NCBI GenBank assembly: GCA_016649785.1
Contig: JAENXB010000010.1
Coordinates: forward strand, 1-24,069
Source of the DNA: Flavobacteriaceae bacterium
GTDB lineage: Bacteria > Bacteroidota > Bacteroidia > Flavobacteriales > Flavobacteriaceae
Length of the DNA: 24,069 nucleotides
Reading direction: 5' to 3'
Shown here: positions 15,082-22,942 of the stretch, piece by piece
How the letters are laid out: each line of letters begins with the position of its first letter
Position numbering within the stretch: the first letter of the stretch is position 1
The notes under the pieces: generated by a model
What the model was told of the DNA's origin: nothing
The model's input: only the letters and a program-made list of their open reading frames with translations
The model's database searches: none
Program-made: the position numbers and the translations under genes

Positions 15082-16482
15082 TTATAGTTTCTCGTCCCCG
15101 TTTTCTGTAGTCGCCTTTAAAAGCCAGGTTTGACTAATTTTCTGTTTTGGGGAAATACCAAGTTCCTCCAGTTTATCTATGTCTTTAATTAAATTTTGGT
15201 TCCCGGTAAGCTTTTTCATTGAAGTTTCATAAGCCGTGGAAGTTGATTTTAACCTATTTCCCACAATTTCAAGATCATCCAGTAATAATTTAAATTTGTG
15301 ATAAAGCGACGAAGCGTGATTTGCTATTTCAATGGCATTTTGCTGCTGTTTTTCGTTGCTCCAGATCGTATCTATGGTTCTTAAAGTAGATAATAAAGTG
15401 GTGGGACTTACCAAAAGGATGTTTTTTTGAAAAGCCGTGTAAAAAAACGAATTGTCGGCATTTTGAGCCAGATATAAGGCGGGTTCTATAGGTATGAACA
15501 TTAAAACAAAATCCGGGGATTCAACTTTATACAGATCTTCATATTTCTTGGAACTCAACTGGTTTATATGTGTGATCAGTGATTTCAAATGATCTTTTAA
15601 ATGGCTGTTTTTCAACTTTTCATCATTCTCATTGACATATTTTTCATAAGCCGTCAATGAGACTTTAGAATCTATCACCATTCTTTTGTCATTGGGCAAA
15701 TGAATTATAACATCAGGTAAAACCTTATTTCCTTCGGTATCGGCGTAGACTTTTTGCACAAAATACTCCCGGTCTTTTACCAAACCTGATTTTTCCAGAA
15801 CGCGTTCCAAAATTAATTCACCCCAATTGCCCTGGGTTTTATTTTCTCCTTTAAGGGCCTTGGTCAGGTTGTTGGCTTCTTCGCTAATCTTGATGCTTTG
15901 CTCATTAAGGCTTTTAAGATGTTCGCCAAGTTGGGCGTGCCTGTCGATAAAATCGTTGCTGTTTTTCTCGACTTTTTCCGCGAAATTTTTTATCTTTTCG
16001 TTTAATGGATTTAATATATTCTGAATATTTTCCTTGTTGAGAAGGGTGAATTTTTCCGATTTCTGATCCAATATTTTGTTGGCAAGGTTTTCAAATTCTT
16101 TGCTGAATTTTTCCTGAAGTTTTTCTACTTCTTCTTTTTGTTCCAGATTCCTTTGCTGAAGATTTTTAAATTCCGAATTCCGCCGGGTGAGTTCGTTGCT
16201 CAAAACCTCTTTTTCATTTCTGATGGATTCCCGATCTTCTTCTGTTTTTTGAAGTTGTCTTTCAATCTGAAATTTCGCTTCGGATGCATCTTTCTTTAAA
16301 GAATCTAAATTATTGGAATATAGATTTTTATGTTCTTCAATTTGAAGTCTTAATTGATTGTTTTGTTCCCGGATTATTCCCGTTTCTCCTTTGTTTTTTA
16401 GGTTGGCCAGCAACCTGCCAATGTATGCGCCAATTGCAAGGGCACCGATAATAATGAGGGAGATCAAAATAGTTTCATTCAT
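15082..16482 (-). CDS. rmuC: DNA recombination protein RmuC
   Basis: 466 residues. Residues 4-24 are a membrane segment (TILISLIIIGALAIGAYIGR), then a long coiled coil (~35-150, rich in E, K, Q, N), then the RmuC domain (~160-440). Family motifs are GNWGELILERVLEKSGL, LPDVIIHLPNDKRMVIDSKV and FIPIEPALYLA. The domain belongs to the PD-(D/E)XK nuclease-like group; in E. coli, loss of RmuC raises inversion frequency between short inverted repeats. The ATG start gives the expected N-terminal anchor. The gene lies 82 bases downstream of the ABC ATPase gene with its own likely -7 box. Confidence 0.94.
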   Translation of the reverse strand: MNETILISLIIIGALAIGAYIGRLLANLKNKGETGIIREQNNQLRLQIEEHKNLYSNNLDSLKKDASEAKFQIERQLQKTEEDRESIRNEKEVLSNELTRRNSEFKNLQQRNLEQKEEVEKLQEKFSKEFENLANKILDQKSEKFTLLNKENIQNILNPLNEKIKNFAEKVEKNSNDFIDRHAQLGEHLKSLNEQSIKISEEANNLTKALKGENKTQGNWGELILERVLEKSGLVKDREYFVQKVYADTEGNKVLPDVIIHLPNDKRMVIDSKVSLTAYEKYVNENDEKLKNSHLKDHLKSLITHINQLSSKKYEDLYKVESPDFVLMFIPIEPALYLAQNADNSFFYTAFQKNILLVSPTTLLSTLRTIDTIWSNEKQQQNAIEIANHASSLYHKFKLLLDDLEIVGNRLKSTSTAYETSMKKLTGNQNLIKDIDKLEELGISPKQKISQTWLLKATTENGDEKL

Positions 16483-16501
16483 AAAAAAGCGAATCGTTTT
16501 T

Positions 16502-16509
16502 CAAATATA
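16502..16509 (-). promoter_or_regulatory. Probable -7 box of rmuC
   Basis: Reads TATATTTG on the minus strand, identical to the rpmH box, 19 bases before the rmuC ATG. No TTG at the -33 distance. Confidence 0.5.
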
Positions 16510-16564
16510 CTTAATTGAATTTCTATTTGGATATTTTAAGATGAATTCTGAAATGATTGGAAAG

Positions 16565-17359
16565 TTAAGTTTTTATCTTAAATGAATTGGAGGTTTTGTC
16601 AAATACGATCAGATCTGAAGGGAATAAGTTCGAAAAAACATCATTTTCAATTAATTCCGAAGGATTTCCAATTGTCACTTTATTTTTTTCCATCAGGATG
16701 ATCCTGTCGCACAGTTGTAAGGCTAAATTGATTTCATGGGTTGAGAACAAGATGCTTTTTTTAGTTTGAAGGCTTAGTGATTTAAGCAATTTAAGTACAT
16801 AAGCCTGGTGGTAAATGTCGAGATGTGTTGTTGGTTCGTCCAAAATCACCAAAGGCGTGTCTTGTGCAAGCGCCCTTGCTATCAGTGCTTTTTGAAGTTG
16901 GCCATCGCTTAACTCGTAACATTTTTTATATTGGATGCTTTCAATATCCACCAATTTAATTGCTTGTTTTATATGGCCGATGTCATTTGAAGAAAGCGTG
17001 CCAATCCAATTGGTGTAAGGTTGCCTTCCCAGTGCGATCAATTCAAAAACGCTTAAATTTTTTGATATGGGCTGTTCTGTAAGCACCACGCTTATTTGTT
17101 CGGCAAGCTGTTGGGAAGAAAGTTTTTTTAACGGAGATCCATTTATGAAGACCTCTCCGTTTAAAATTTCCTGAACCCCGCTCAGGCTGCGTAACAAGGT
17201 GGATTTTCCCACTCCATTTACCCCAATTACAGCAACTAATTCTCCTTCACCAATTTCAATATTGATATTGGAAGCAATTAGCGTTTCTGCCTTTTTATTT
17301 CGATACCCGATATTCAGGTTCTTTGAACTGAGGACGATATTTGAGTTAAATGTTTTGAT
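16565..17359 (-). CDS. Iron/heme/cobalamin-type ABC transporter ATPase (FecE/BtuD-like), non-canonical start
   Basis: Drives import by the permease encoded just upstream. Counting from an ATC at 17359 gives 264 residues, normal for the family: Walker A GVNGVGKST at 46-54, Q-loop near VLTEQPISKN, signature LSDGQ at 150-154 (usual LSGGQ), Walker B VILDEP at 171-176 and the H-loop STHE with His208. The first ATG/GTG/TTG in frame is the GTG at 17212, inside Walker A, so it cannot be the start. The frame is open up to a TAG at 17386, and the residues upstream of Walker A (IVLSSKNLNIGYR, IASNINIEIGEGELVAVIG) clearly belong to the protein. ATC-AAA-ACA at 17359, two bases after the permease stop, looks like a changed ATG-AAA-ACA. 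Confidence 0.88.
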   Translation of the reverse strand: MKTFNSNIVLSSKNLNIGYRNKKAETLIASNINIEIGEGELVAVIGVNGVGKSTLLRSLSGVQEILNGEVFINGSPLKKLSSQQLAEQISVVLTEQPISKNLSVFELIALGRQPYTNWIGTLSSNDIGHIKQAIKLVDIESIQYKKCYELSDGQLQKALIARALAQDTPLVILDEPTTHLDIYHQAYVLKLLKSLSLQTKKSILFSTHEINLALQLCDRIILMEKNKVTIGNPSELIENDVFSNLFPSDLIVFDKTSNSFKIKT

Positions 17360-17361
17360 AG

Positions 17362-18393
17362 CTAAAATAAAAATTTTCGTTTTCTAACCAATAACCAGAT
17401 CACAACAGGCGCTCCTATTAAAGAAGTGATGGCGTTTATTGGTAAGGTGTATTCACTTCCCGGCAATTGTGCGACAATATCGCAAATCAACATTAAAATA
17501 GCGCCTCCCAGTATCACGGCCGGCAATAAAATACGGTGATCGTTTACCGGGATTATCTGTCGGATCAAATGCGGAACCGCCAAACCTATAAATGCGATCG
17601 GGCCCGCAAAAGCCGTAATGCTCCCCGCCAATAAGCTGGTGGCAATTATAATAATTATCCTGTTCTTTCTAATGCTAACCCCAAGGCTTTTTGCGTATTG
17701 CTCACCCAGGAGAAGTGTATTTAAATTTTTGATGCAGGTAATGGATAATAAGATACCTATAAACCAGAAGATCGTCAATATAAAAACTTCTTCCCAGGCA
17801 AGGTTTCCTAAACTCCCGAAGGACCAGAATATATATTGCTGAAGTTGGGCGGCCGGACTAAAGAATGCAAGTACGCTAACAATCGCGGCAGTTAGGCTGG
17901 CAAACATCAACCCAATTATAAGAATGGCCATAGTATCCCTTAACCTGGCCGAAGCCAGTAAAACTGCTAATAACACTACTAAACTCCCAATACTTGACGC
18001 GAGTACCAAACTCCATTTTGATAACAGTAAAGTTGCAGTTATTCCGCCAAACAGGGAAGACCCCATAATAACCAAAGCAATTCCTAAACTGGCTCCGCTG
18101 CTCAATCCTAGCACATAAGGCCCTGCAAGCGGGTTTCGAAACAGGGTTTGCATCAATAAACCGCTTATCGCCAGGCCGGAACCTGTTAAAATTGCCGTCA
18201 TGGCTTTTGGCAAGCGATATTCCAGAATAATATACCGAAAACTATCTCTGCTCACTTCCCCCTGAAATAAGGTTGCGAGGATGTCTTTAAAAGGAATATT
18301 AACCGACCCAAAACTGATATTTACAAAAGCCATTACGACCACTGTAAATAATAATATCAATAAAAGTCCTTTGTATTTTTTGGAACCGGGCAT
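17362..18393 (-). CDS. FecCD-family ABC transporter permease
   Basis: 343 residues, about ten membrane helices, inner membrane. Family marks: YRLPKAMTAILTGSGLAISG, LMQTLFRNPLAGPYVLGLSS (the FecCD/BtuC signature), the cytoplasmic loop LLGEQYAKSLGVSIRKNRII that contacts the ATPase, and FAGPIAFIGLAVPHLIRQII. It forms the channel for a siderophore, heme or cobalamin; sequence alone does not decide which. The ATG follows the stop of the binding-protein gene without a gap (TAA-ATG), and the ATPase frame begins right after its stop, so the three form one operon. Confidence 0.93.
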   Translation of the reverse strand: MPGSKKYKGLLLILLFTVVVMAFVNISFGSVNIPFKDILATLFQGEVSRDSFRYIILEYRLPKAMTAILTGSGLAISGLLMQTLFRNPLAGPYVLGLSSGASLGIALVIMGSSLFGGITATLLLSKWSLVLASSIGSLVVLLAVLLASARLRDTMAILIIGLMFASLTAAIVSVLAFFSPAAQLQQYIFWSFGSLGNLAWEEVFILTIFWFIGILLSITCIKNLNTLLLGEQYAKSLGVSIRKNRIIIIIATSLLAGSITAFAGPIAFIGLAVPHLIRQIIPVNDHRILLPAVILGGAILMLICDIVAQLPGSEYTLPINAITSLIGAPVVIWLLVRKRKFLF

Positions 18394-19533
18394 TTATTTC
18401 AGGGGTTTAAAAAATGTTGTTTCATAATCCGGCAACAGCTTCGGGTGAAATATCGAGATGAGATCCTTTAATACCAAATCGGGTCGGTTAGGTGCCAGCT
18501 CATAATATAAAACCCCGCCGGTTTCTCCCGTCGTATTGCTGTAAGTGAAAACTTTCCGGTTTTTTACCGCATCAAACTGCTTATAATGGGAAGATGTCTC
18601 CATCAAATGCTCGTAGGATTTAAATTGTCCCGGGGCCACCCAAAATTCTGTGTTTTGAGCCTCGCTTAAAACGGTTTCAAAGGCAAGTGCCATACTGCCA
18701 CTTCCTTTGGTGTCGGCATAGATATATTCAGCATTCGCATCTTTTATAAACTGGGCCTGCCAGGCATTTCCATACGGAACATACCACTGATCCTTATACA
18801 TAGAACCGCTTAAAACGCTGGGTCTTTCCGCAGACGATCTTGCCAATTCTTTGGCATCATTATAAGCTTTTTCCACTTCATTAAATAGCTGTTCAGCTTC
18901 ATCGGAAAGATTGAAAAAAGCGCCAAAAAATTTGATCCATTCGGCTTTTCCAAGAGGGGATTCTTCTATCCAATCGCCGTTAAAAACCACCGGGATTCCG
19001 CTTTTTTCGATGGTATTAAAGGTTTTGTTGTTTCCGTTTACCGCAAAACCAATCACTACATCAGGTTCTAAGGAAATCAGGACTTCAGTATTGATAGCCT
19101 CGTTTTTTCCCAGTTCGGTGATCTTATTTTCTTTGATTAGTCCCCTGGTTTTTTCTGAAGAAATATAATCCAGGCCGGGGAAACCCACCAGGCTGCTTTC
19201 CCGGTTTAAAGCTTCAAGGGAGGGAATGTGGGTTGTGGAAGTCACTACAATTTTACTCACCGGAATATGGATCCGGTGATCGTATTTAATTTTTGAGTAA
19301 ACCTTCGACTCATTTTCCACCAACAGATAACTATATGTTTTATCAGCTTCGGGCCAGGGGTTTTTTACGTTTACAATTTTATATCCCTCATATTGAACGA
19401 TCGAAAAGCCTTTGGCATATGTAACTGATAATGTGTCTCCCGATTGATTTAAACCGGAAGGGTTTTTCCTGTCGGTTTTACAGGCAAAAATGAACAAGAT
19501 CGAAAGAAAGGGAAATAAAAGACGTTTCAACAA
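18394..19533 (-). CDS. ABC transporter substrate-binding lipoprotein (iron/heme/cobalamin type)
   Basis: 379 residues. The N-terminus LKRLLFPFLSILFIFACKTD is a lipoprotein signal with C18, so it is tethered in the periplasm. A periplasmic-binding-protein type III (BtuF/FhuD-like) fold spans about residues 90-370: KIVVTSTTHIPSLEALNRES, VLISLEPDVVIGFAVNG, GIPVVFNGDWIEESPLGKAE and NRKVFTYSNTTGETGGVLYY. It passes ligand taken up by an outer-membrane TonB receptor, not seen here, to the permease. The start is a TTG: two TTG codons (19533, 19530) are the only candidates, as a stop lies four codons upstream of 19533 and there is no ATG before the signal sequence. Confidence 0.88.
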   Translation of the reverse strand: MLKRLLFPFLSILFIFACKTDRKNPSGLNQSGDTLSVTYAKGFSIVQYEGYKIVNVKNPWPEADKTYSYLLVENESKVYSKIKYDHRIHIPVSKIVVTSTTHIPSLEALNRESSLVGFPGLDYISSEKTRGLIKENKITELGKNEAINTEVLISLEPDVVIGFAVNGNNKTFNTIEKSGIPVVFNGDWIEESPLGKAEWIKFFGAFFNLSDEAEQLFNEVEKAYNDAKELARSSAERPSVLSGSMYKDQWYVPYGNAWQAQFIKDANAEYIYADTKGSGSMALAFETVLSEAQNTEFWVAPGQFKSYEHLMETSSHYKQFDAVKNRKVFTYSNTTGETGGVLYYELAPNRPDLVLKDLISIFHPKLLPDYETTFFKPLK

Positions 19534-19550
19534 GATTCGGTTTTAGTTTT

Positions 19551-19585
19551 CAAAAGTAAGATTAATTAAAATTTTACTCACCAAA
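19551..19585 (-). promoter_or_regulatory. Possible promoter of the ABC importer operon
   Basis: On the minus strand TACTTTTG (19551-19558) fits TAnnTTTG and TTTG (19582-19585) could be the -33 element, but the 23-nt spacing is longer than usual. The leader to the TTG start would be only about 12 nt. No cobalamin riboswitch box or clear Fur palindrome is seen here. Confidence 0.4.
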
Positions 19586-20107
19586 GAAACATAAATGTTT
19601 GAGGTTGCACTGAAATTTTGATTTGAAACAAAAAATGTCAAACTTTCGGGATAAAAGTTCCAAATTCAATTATATCCTTTACCTCACTGCTTATAGATTC
19701 TCATCTATCAAATTCCTCTGATAAGGTGTCTGACAAACAATCTTACTTACCGAATTATGGAATAGCATGCTACCCAGCAGCACAGTTTTGCTAAACAATT
19801 AACACCAATGGTTGGGTTAATATTTTGTGTATCCAGATGGTCATTGGGGCATTGCATAATCAAAATCACCAAGGTTTGAACCCATATTTTTGGGAATAAA
19901 ACAGCAAAACTTTAAGAAGTCCCTTGGATGCCCTGTTTGAATCAGCTACATTTGGGAGTGAATAAAATAACATTCCGTACAAAAGGGTTTATGCTAAATT
20001 TCAAGGTTTGTAACCAGCTCAAACTGCATAGCCGTTAGACAGGAAAGTTCCACACAATCTGCCATACTCGTACAGTTTACCGTTACCACACATTTGATAA
20101 AAACCGA
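19586..20107. other. Gene-free spacer upstream of the accessory region
   Basis: About 520 bases without a convincing reading frame on either strand. It holds an imperfect palindrome at 19798-19821 (ATTAAC...GTTAAT, arms CCAA/TTGG) and two boxes, GCCGTTAGACAGG (from 20030) and CCGTTACCACACAT (20080-20093), the second just before the next gene. Base composition is higher in G+C than in the genes to the right. It may be debris of earlier insertions; nothing in it can be assigned. Confidence 0.6.
20080..20093 (+). repeat. CCGTTA box, left border of the accessory segment
   Basis: CCGTTACCACACAT, 12 of 14 bases identical to the reverse complement of 22309-22322 (CCGTTAGCACAAAT). It lies 14 bases before the start codon of the orphan gene. 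Confidence 0.5.
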
Positions 20108-20590
20108 ATGAGAGTAAAACATAAAGACACAAAAAAAGAACATTTGAATATGTCAATGGCTTTGTCTCACTGGCAAAAGGAATACTTCCCGAATAAAAAA
20201 TATCTTAATTACGAATTTTATGATGTTCCTGATATTTTTGACTTATACGAAATTGATAAGACGAATGGAAACCTGACTTATGTGACGAGTGACTTTGCTT
20301 CGCATATATTCCCAAAGGTTCGTGAAAATCCAAAAAGGTTAGTTTATAAAGAACACGACCCAAAATATTTGGATGAATACTTGATGCCGAAAAAACTTGA
20401 TTATTTAGGTGTATCATTTTTTAATAGAATAAAAGCTAAAATCAAACAAATAATAAGCCCACGCCAAAATACAACCGCAATACCTTTTAGTAGATTTGAA
20501 TTAACAACAGTAAGAATAGGCGTAATAACGATAATTGTCGCTTTTAGTATTCCTGTCATTTTATTTTTTATAGATAAAATATATTTTTAA
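20108..20590 (+). CDS. Tail-anchored hypothetical protein
   Basis: 160 residues, no family recognised. The first 130 residues are hydrophilic and rich in Lys, Tyr and Asp (HWQKEYFPNKKYLNYEFYDV, KRLVYKEHDPKYLDEYLMPK). A single hydrophobic helix at about 136-155 (RIGVITIIVAFSIPVILFFI) lies at the very end, so the protein should be anchored by its C-terminus with the bulk in the cytoplasm. An ATG at codon 15 is an alternative start. It lies about 145 bases upstream of the GIY-YIG gene on the same strand, so they may be co-transcribed. A lone accessory gene of unknown role. Confidence 0.6.
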   Translation: MRVKHKDTKKEHLNMSMALSHWQKEYFPNKKYLNYEFYDVPDIFDLYEIDKTNGNLTYVTSDFASHIFPKVRENPKRLVYKEHDPKYLDEYLMPKKLDYLGVSFFNRIKAKIKQIISPRQNTTAIPFSRFELTTVRIGVITIIVAFSIPVILFFIDKIYF

Positions 20591-20733
20591 ATTTAATTAA
20601 AAACAAAATTTATGGCAAAAATACTAATAGGTTTTTTTATTGGCTGTATTTCTGACCAACCAGAAGTGCAACCATATGAATTTCTTTAGGACAATATTTG
20701 GGGAGAAATGGGACAAAGAGTAAGGGGATAATT

Positions 20734-22125
20734 ATGAAAGATAAATATTACGTTTACGCATTAATCGACCCTAGAGATAAGGAAATCTTTTACATTGGAA
20801 AAGGGAGTGGAAACAGACTTAAGTCCCACCTAAATGAAAAAGGGAAAAACATATCCAATATCCACAAATATCTTCGTATTCAAGAAATCCAAAATGCCGA
20901 ACTACAAGTAAAGATAGAAGTTCTTTTTCCTTATTTATACGAGAAGGAAGCCCTCTTTCTTGAGAAACTGGTGATTTACAAATTAGGCCGCAAATGCTTC
21001 AAAGAAGGTGTATTGCTTAATGTTGTACCAGGTGGAAACTGGAAGCCTGGTGAATCCGTTTTTTATGATAGGGAGTTAGAAGAATTCGATATCGACAGAT
21101 TAGATTTTGTCGCCCGTGAAAGATATTTATCCATTAATAAAATCTCTGATTTTAGATATTGGAAGGAATCCTTAAAAACTTTCAAAATTTTTAAGTATAA
21201 CAAAATGGGGATGCTTATCTCTGTTGATTCGTTGGACTGCTTTTTTCGGAATTTGAGTTCTAATAACTTTGATTTGTATGAGGCTCTTAAAAGTGAAGAT
21301 TTTCCAATAAACGATTTTGAATTCTTATATGCAACGGAACCTTTAAAGGATATTTATGTGTCTCCTGAATTGCCATTACCTTATCATCATTTCTTCGATA
21401 GCGATTTCTGTAGAAAATTTGATGTTCTTAATTCAAATGGTGCTGATTTTGACACGGCCTTTAAAAAAGATGGTAAGGTCAGAATAAAGGCTAAAAAAGA
21501 AGGAGATACAATTATTTTAAAATCATATTATAAAAACGGTAATAAGAAATCCTTTCGTTCTATAAATAATATTACCCACTTTAATGAACTTATTGATTGG
21601 AATGAAAATGGAGAACTGCTGCAAGAACACGAAACCTTTATAGGAGGTCCAGGTGATTCTACTACCTACCACAAGAACGGTAAAATTAAAACATCCACCA
21701 GTTATCATGATGGCAATAAACTTAGTGAGAGTAAAACATATTACGAGACTGGTGTTCTTAAGGACTGGAATCAATATTTCGATAGTACAAGAAGAGTTAA
21801 AAGAATAGGATATTTTGAAAGTGGTAAGTTAAGTTTTCGATACGATAACCTGGACCATCCTTTTACGTACATCAAATACAATGAAAAAGGAAATGTAGTC
21901 GAAAAATATGATGATAATAAAGGTTATGTTTCATATGATAATGGAGAAAAGGAAGAACGAATTAATACCAACCGACAGAGTACATTTATTGATTATCACA
22001 AAATACTGAAACCATTTATTCCCAAAAATCCTTCAGATGAAATCCGTGAGAAATTGTTTAATCAACAACAAAAAGAAGCTGACGAAGCTTGGGAGGTATA
22101 TATGGGGTCGAAAAAAAGAAAATGA
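20734..22125 (+). CDS. GIY-YIG nuclease-domain protein with YwqK/MORN-like repeats
   Basis: 463 residues. Residues 4-101 are a GIY-YIG domain of the COG3680/LEM-3-like group: YYVYALIDPRDKEIFYIGKG, SGNRLKSHL with the conserved R28 and H32, a glutamate-containing helix YEKEALFLEKLVIYKLGR, and the ending LLNVVPGG. Residues ~105-250 have no recognised domain. Residues ~255-410 contain about six short repeats of the YwqK/MORN_2 kind (YYKNGNKKS, DWNENGELLQEHE, YHKNGKIKTS, YYETGVLKDW, YFESGKLSFR, YNEKGNVVEK). The C-terminus is helical and charged. The ATG at 20734 is chosen: it starts MKDKYYVYALIDPR and follows an AGGGG-like ribosome site; an upstream frame to 20698 adds 12 atypical residues. The protein has no signal peptide. 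A DNA- or RNA-cleaving role is inferred from the fold. Confidence 0.78.
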   Translation: MKDKYYVYALIDPRDKEIFYIGKGSGNRLKSHLNEKGKNISNIHKYLRIQEIQNAELQVKIEVLFPYLYEKEALFLEKLVIYKLGRKCFKEGVLLNVVPGGNWKPGESVFYDRELEEFDIDRLDFVARERYLSINKISDFRYWKESLKTFKIFKYNKMGMLISVDSLDCFFRNLSSNNFDLYEALKSEDFPINDFEFLYATEPLKDIYVSPELPLPYHHFFDSDFCRKFDVLNSNGADFDTAFKKDGKVRIKAKKEGDTIILKSYYKNGNKKSFRSINNITHFNELIDWNENGELLQEHETFIGGPGDSTTYHKNGKIKTSTSYHDGNKLSESKTYYETGVLKDWNQYFDSTRRVKRIGYFESGKLSFRYDNLDHPFTYIKYNEKGNVVEKYDDNKGYVSYDNGEKEERINTNRQSTFIDYHKILKPFIPKNPSDEIREKLFNQQQKEADEAWEVYMGSKKRK

Positions 22126-22308
22126 CTATTTAATCTTTTATCCAACCCACCTACTGGTCCTAAATCATATAAAAATAAGAACCCGATGTTATTACCAGGT
22201 TTTATCCCTTTCACATTATTCTAATAGAAGAACTTCTGGGTCGAAATCATAATGGCTTTCAAACACAAATAAATGTTTCCTGTTGATTTGTGTTTGTTGT
22301 TGACGTTT

Positions 22309-22322
22309 ATTTGTGCTAACGG
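22309..22322 (-). repeat. CCGTTA box, inverted copy
   Basis: On the minus strand CCGTTAGCACAAAT; compare CCGTTACCACACAT at 20080-20093 on the plus strand and CCCTTAGCAACAAT at 22988-23001 on the minus strand. Confidence 0.5.
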
Positions 22323-22396
22323 ACGGTCTTTGTTAATGCAAGTGTTGCGAGAGGCGTGCTCCGTCAGTTTCTGGAGGAGCCGTCTGCTCGATTAGC
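22315..22396. repeat. Imperfect inverted-repeat element, attC-like in shape
   Basis: GCTAA (22315-22319) pairs with TTAGC (22392-22396) and GACGG (22322-22326) with CCGTC (22380-22384), with unequal spacers between the two stems. Inside, GCTCC (22358-22362) pairs with GGAGC (22376-22380). The two-stem layout and ~80-nt length recall integron attC sites, but the right end is ATTAGC, not GTTRRRY. Confidence 0.4.
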
Positions 22397-22411
22397 AGCA
22401 GTACTTTTTGT

Positions 22412-22669
22412 TCAGTCATAATGGAATCTACATTTTGCAATTAATATTTCCTCTTCATTGTATTGATAAATCAGTCTGTGTTCGCTATCAATTCGTCTTG
22501 ACCAAAATCCAGAGTATTTGTGTTTTAAAGATTCAGGTTTTCCAATTCCATCGAAAGGGTTACGGGCTATCTCCTTTAGTAATTCATTTATTTTCTTTAA
22601 CTTTTTTTTATCTGTTTTTTGCCAGTACAAATAATCCTCCCAAGACTCGTCAACAAATATATACTTCAT
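22412..22669 (-). CDS. yoeB: YoeB/Txe family mRNA interferase toxin
   Basis: 85 residues. The RelE-fold toxin cleaves mRNA in the ribosomal A site. The residues key in E. coli YoeB are present at the same positions: Glu46 (GKPESLKHKYSGFWSRRI), Arg65 (DSEHRLIYQY), His83 and Tyr84 (AKCRFHYD). The N-terminal helix pair DESWEDYLYWQKTDKKKLKK is also typical. The start ATG is separated from the antitoxin stop by one base, so the two are translated together. The toxin appears intact, so the antitoxin must be functional. Confidence 0.95.
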   Translation of the reverse strand: MKYIFVDESWEDYLYWQKTDKKKLKKINELLKEIARNPFDGIGKPESLKHKYSGFWSRRIDSEHRLIYQYNEEEILIAKCRFHYD

Positions 22670-22670
22670 A

Positions 22671-22925
22671 TTAGTTCTCGATCAGGTCTTTATTGAAAGT
22701 CACACCACTTTTTAGTTTGTCAATTGCAGAATCCAATCTCAATTCATTTTTTCGAGAGGATAATTCGTGATTTGTAGCCATTAAAGAATTGTACTCTTGT
22801 AAAGACATAACGACGATCCCATTATCTTTTCCACGATTTATAATCAAAGTCTCAAAGTTTTTTACAACTCTGTCCAAGTAAGTTTTAATGTCTTTTCTAA
22901 AGTCCGAAACTGTTGTTATTTGCAT
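22671..22925 (-). CDS. yefM: YefM/Phd family antitoxin
   Basis: 84 residues. The N-terminal DNA-binding Phd/YefM fold is clear: MQITTVSDFRKDIKTYLDRV, then NFETLIINRGKDNGIVVMSL with QEYNSLMATNHELSS. The C-terminal part (KNELRLDSAIDKLKSGVTFN) is the segment that would wrap the toxin. The ATG at 22925 is chosen because the family begins M-x-x-x-x-x-S-D-x-R; an upstream in-frame ATG at 22961 lies inside the operator and would precede the expected transcription start. It represses its own operon, with the toxin as co-repressor. Confidence 0.93.
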   Translation of the reverse strand: MQITTVSDFRKDIKTYLDRVVKNFETLIINRGKDNGIVVMSLQEYNSLMATNHELSSRKNELRLDSAIDKLKSGVTFNKDLIEN

Positions 22926-22942
22926 AATATTGTATTTTATAA

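Larger units (their letters stand above)
22126..22411. other. Spacer between the GIY-YIG gene and the toxin gene
   Basis: No convincing gene. The left part is AT-rich. From about 22309 the sequence becomes G+C-rich and forms the inverted-repeat element described separately. No terminator with a T-run is seen after the GIY-YIG gene. Confidence 0.55.

Noticed and set aside
19534..19700. Cobalamin riboswitch or Fur box upstream of the importer operon
   Set aside because: No B12-box-like conserved stretch and no 19-bp Fur-type palindrome could be seen; the leader seems too short for a riboswitch.
20612..20689. 25-codon frame starting MAKILIGFFIGC between the orphan and the GIY-YIG gene
   Set aside because: Too short to support, no clear ribosome site, and it could be a chance hydrophobic frame; a leader peptide or gene fragment cannot be excluded.
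22315..22396. Bona fide integron attC site
   Set aside because: The right outer end reads ATTAGC rather than GTTRRRY, and no integrase gene is in the window; kept only as an attC-like shape.
22408..22674. Open frame antisense to the toxin gene
   Set aside because: The minus strand encodes YoeB with all key residues; the plus frame is its shadow.
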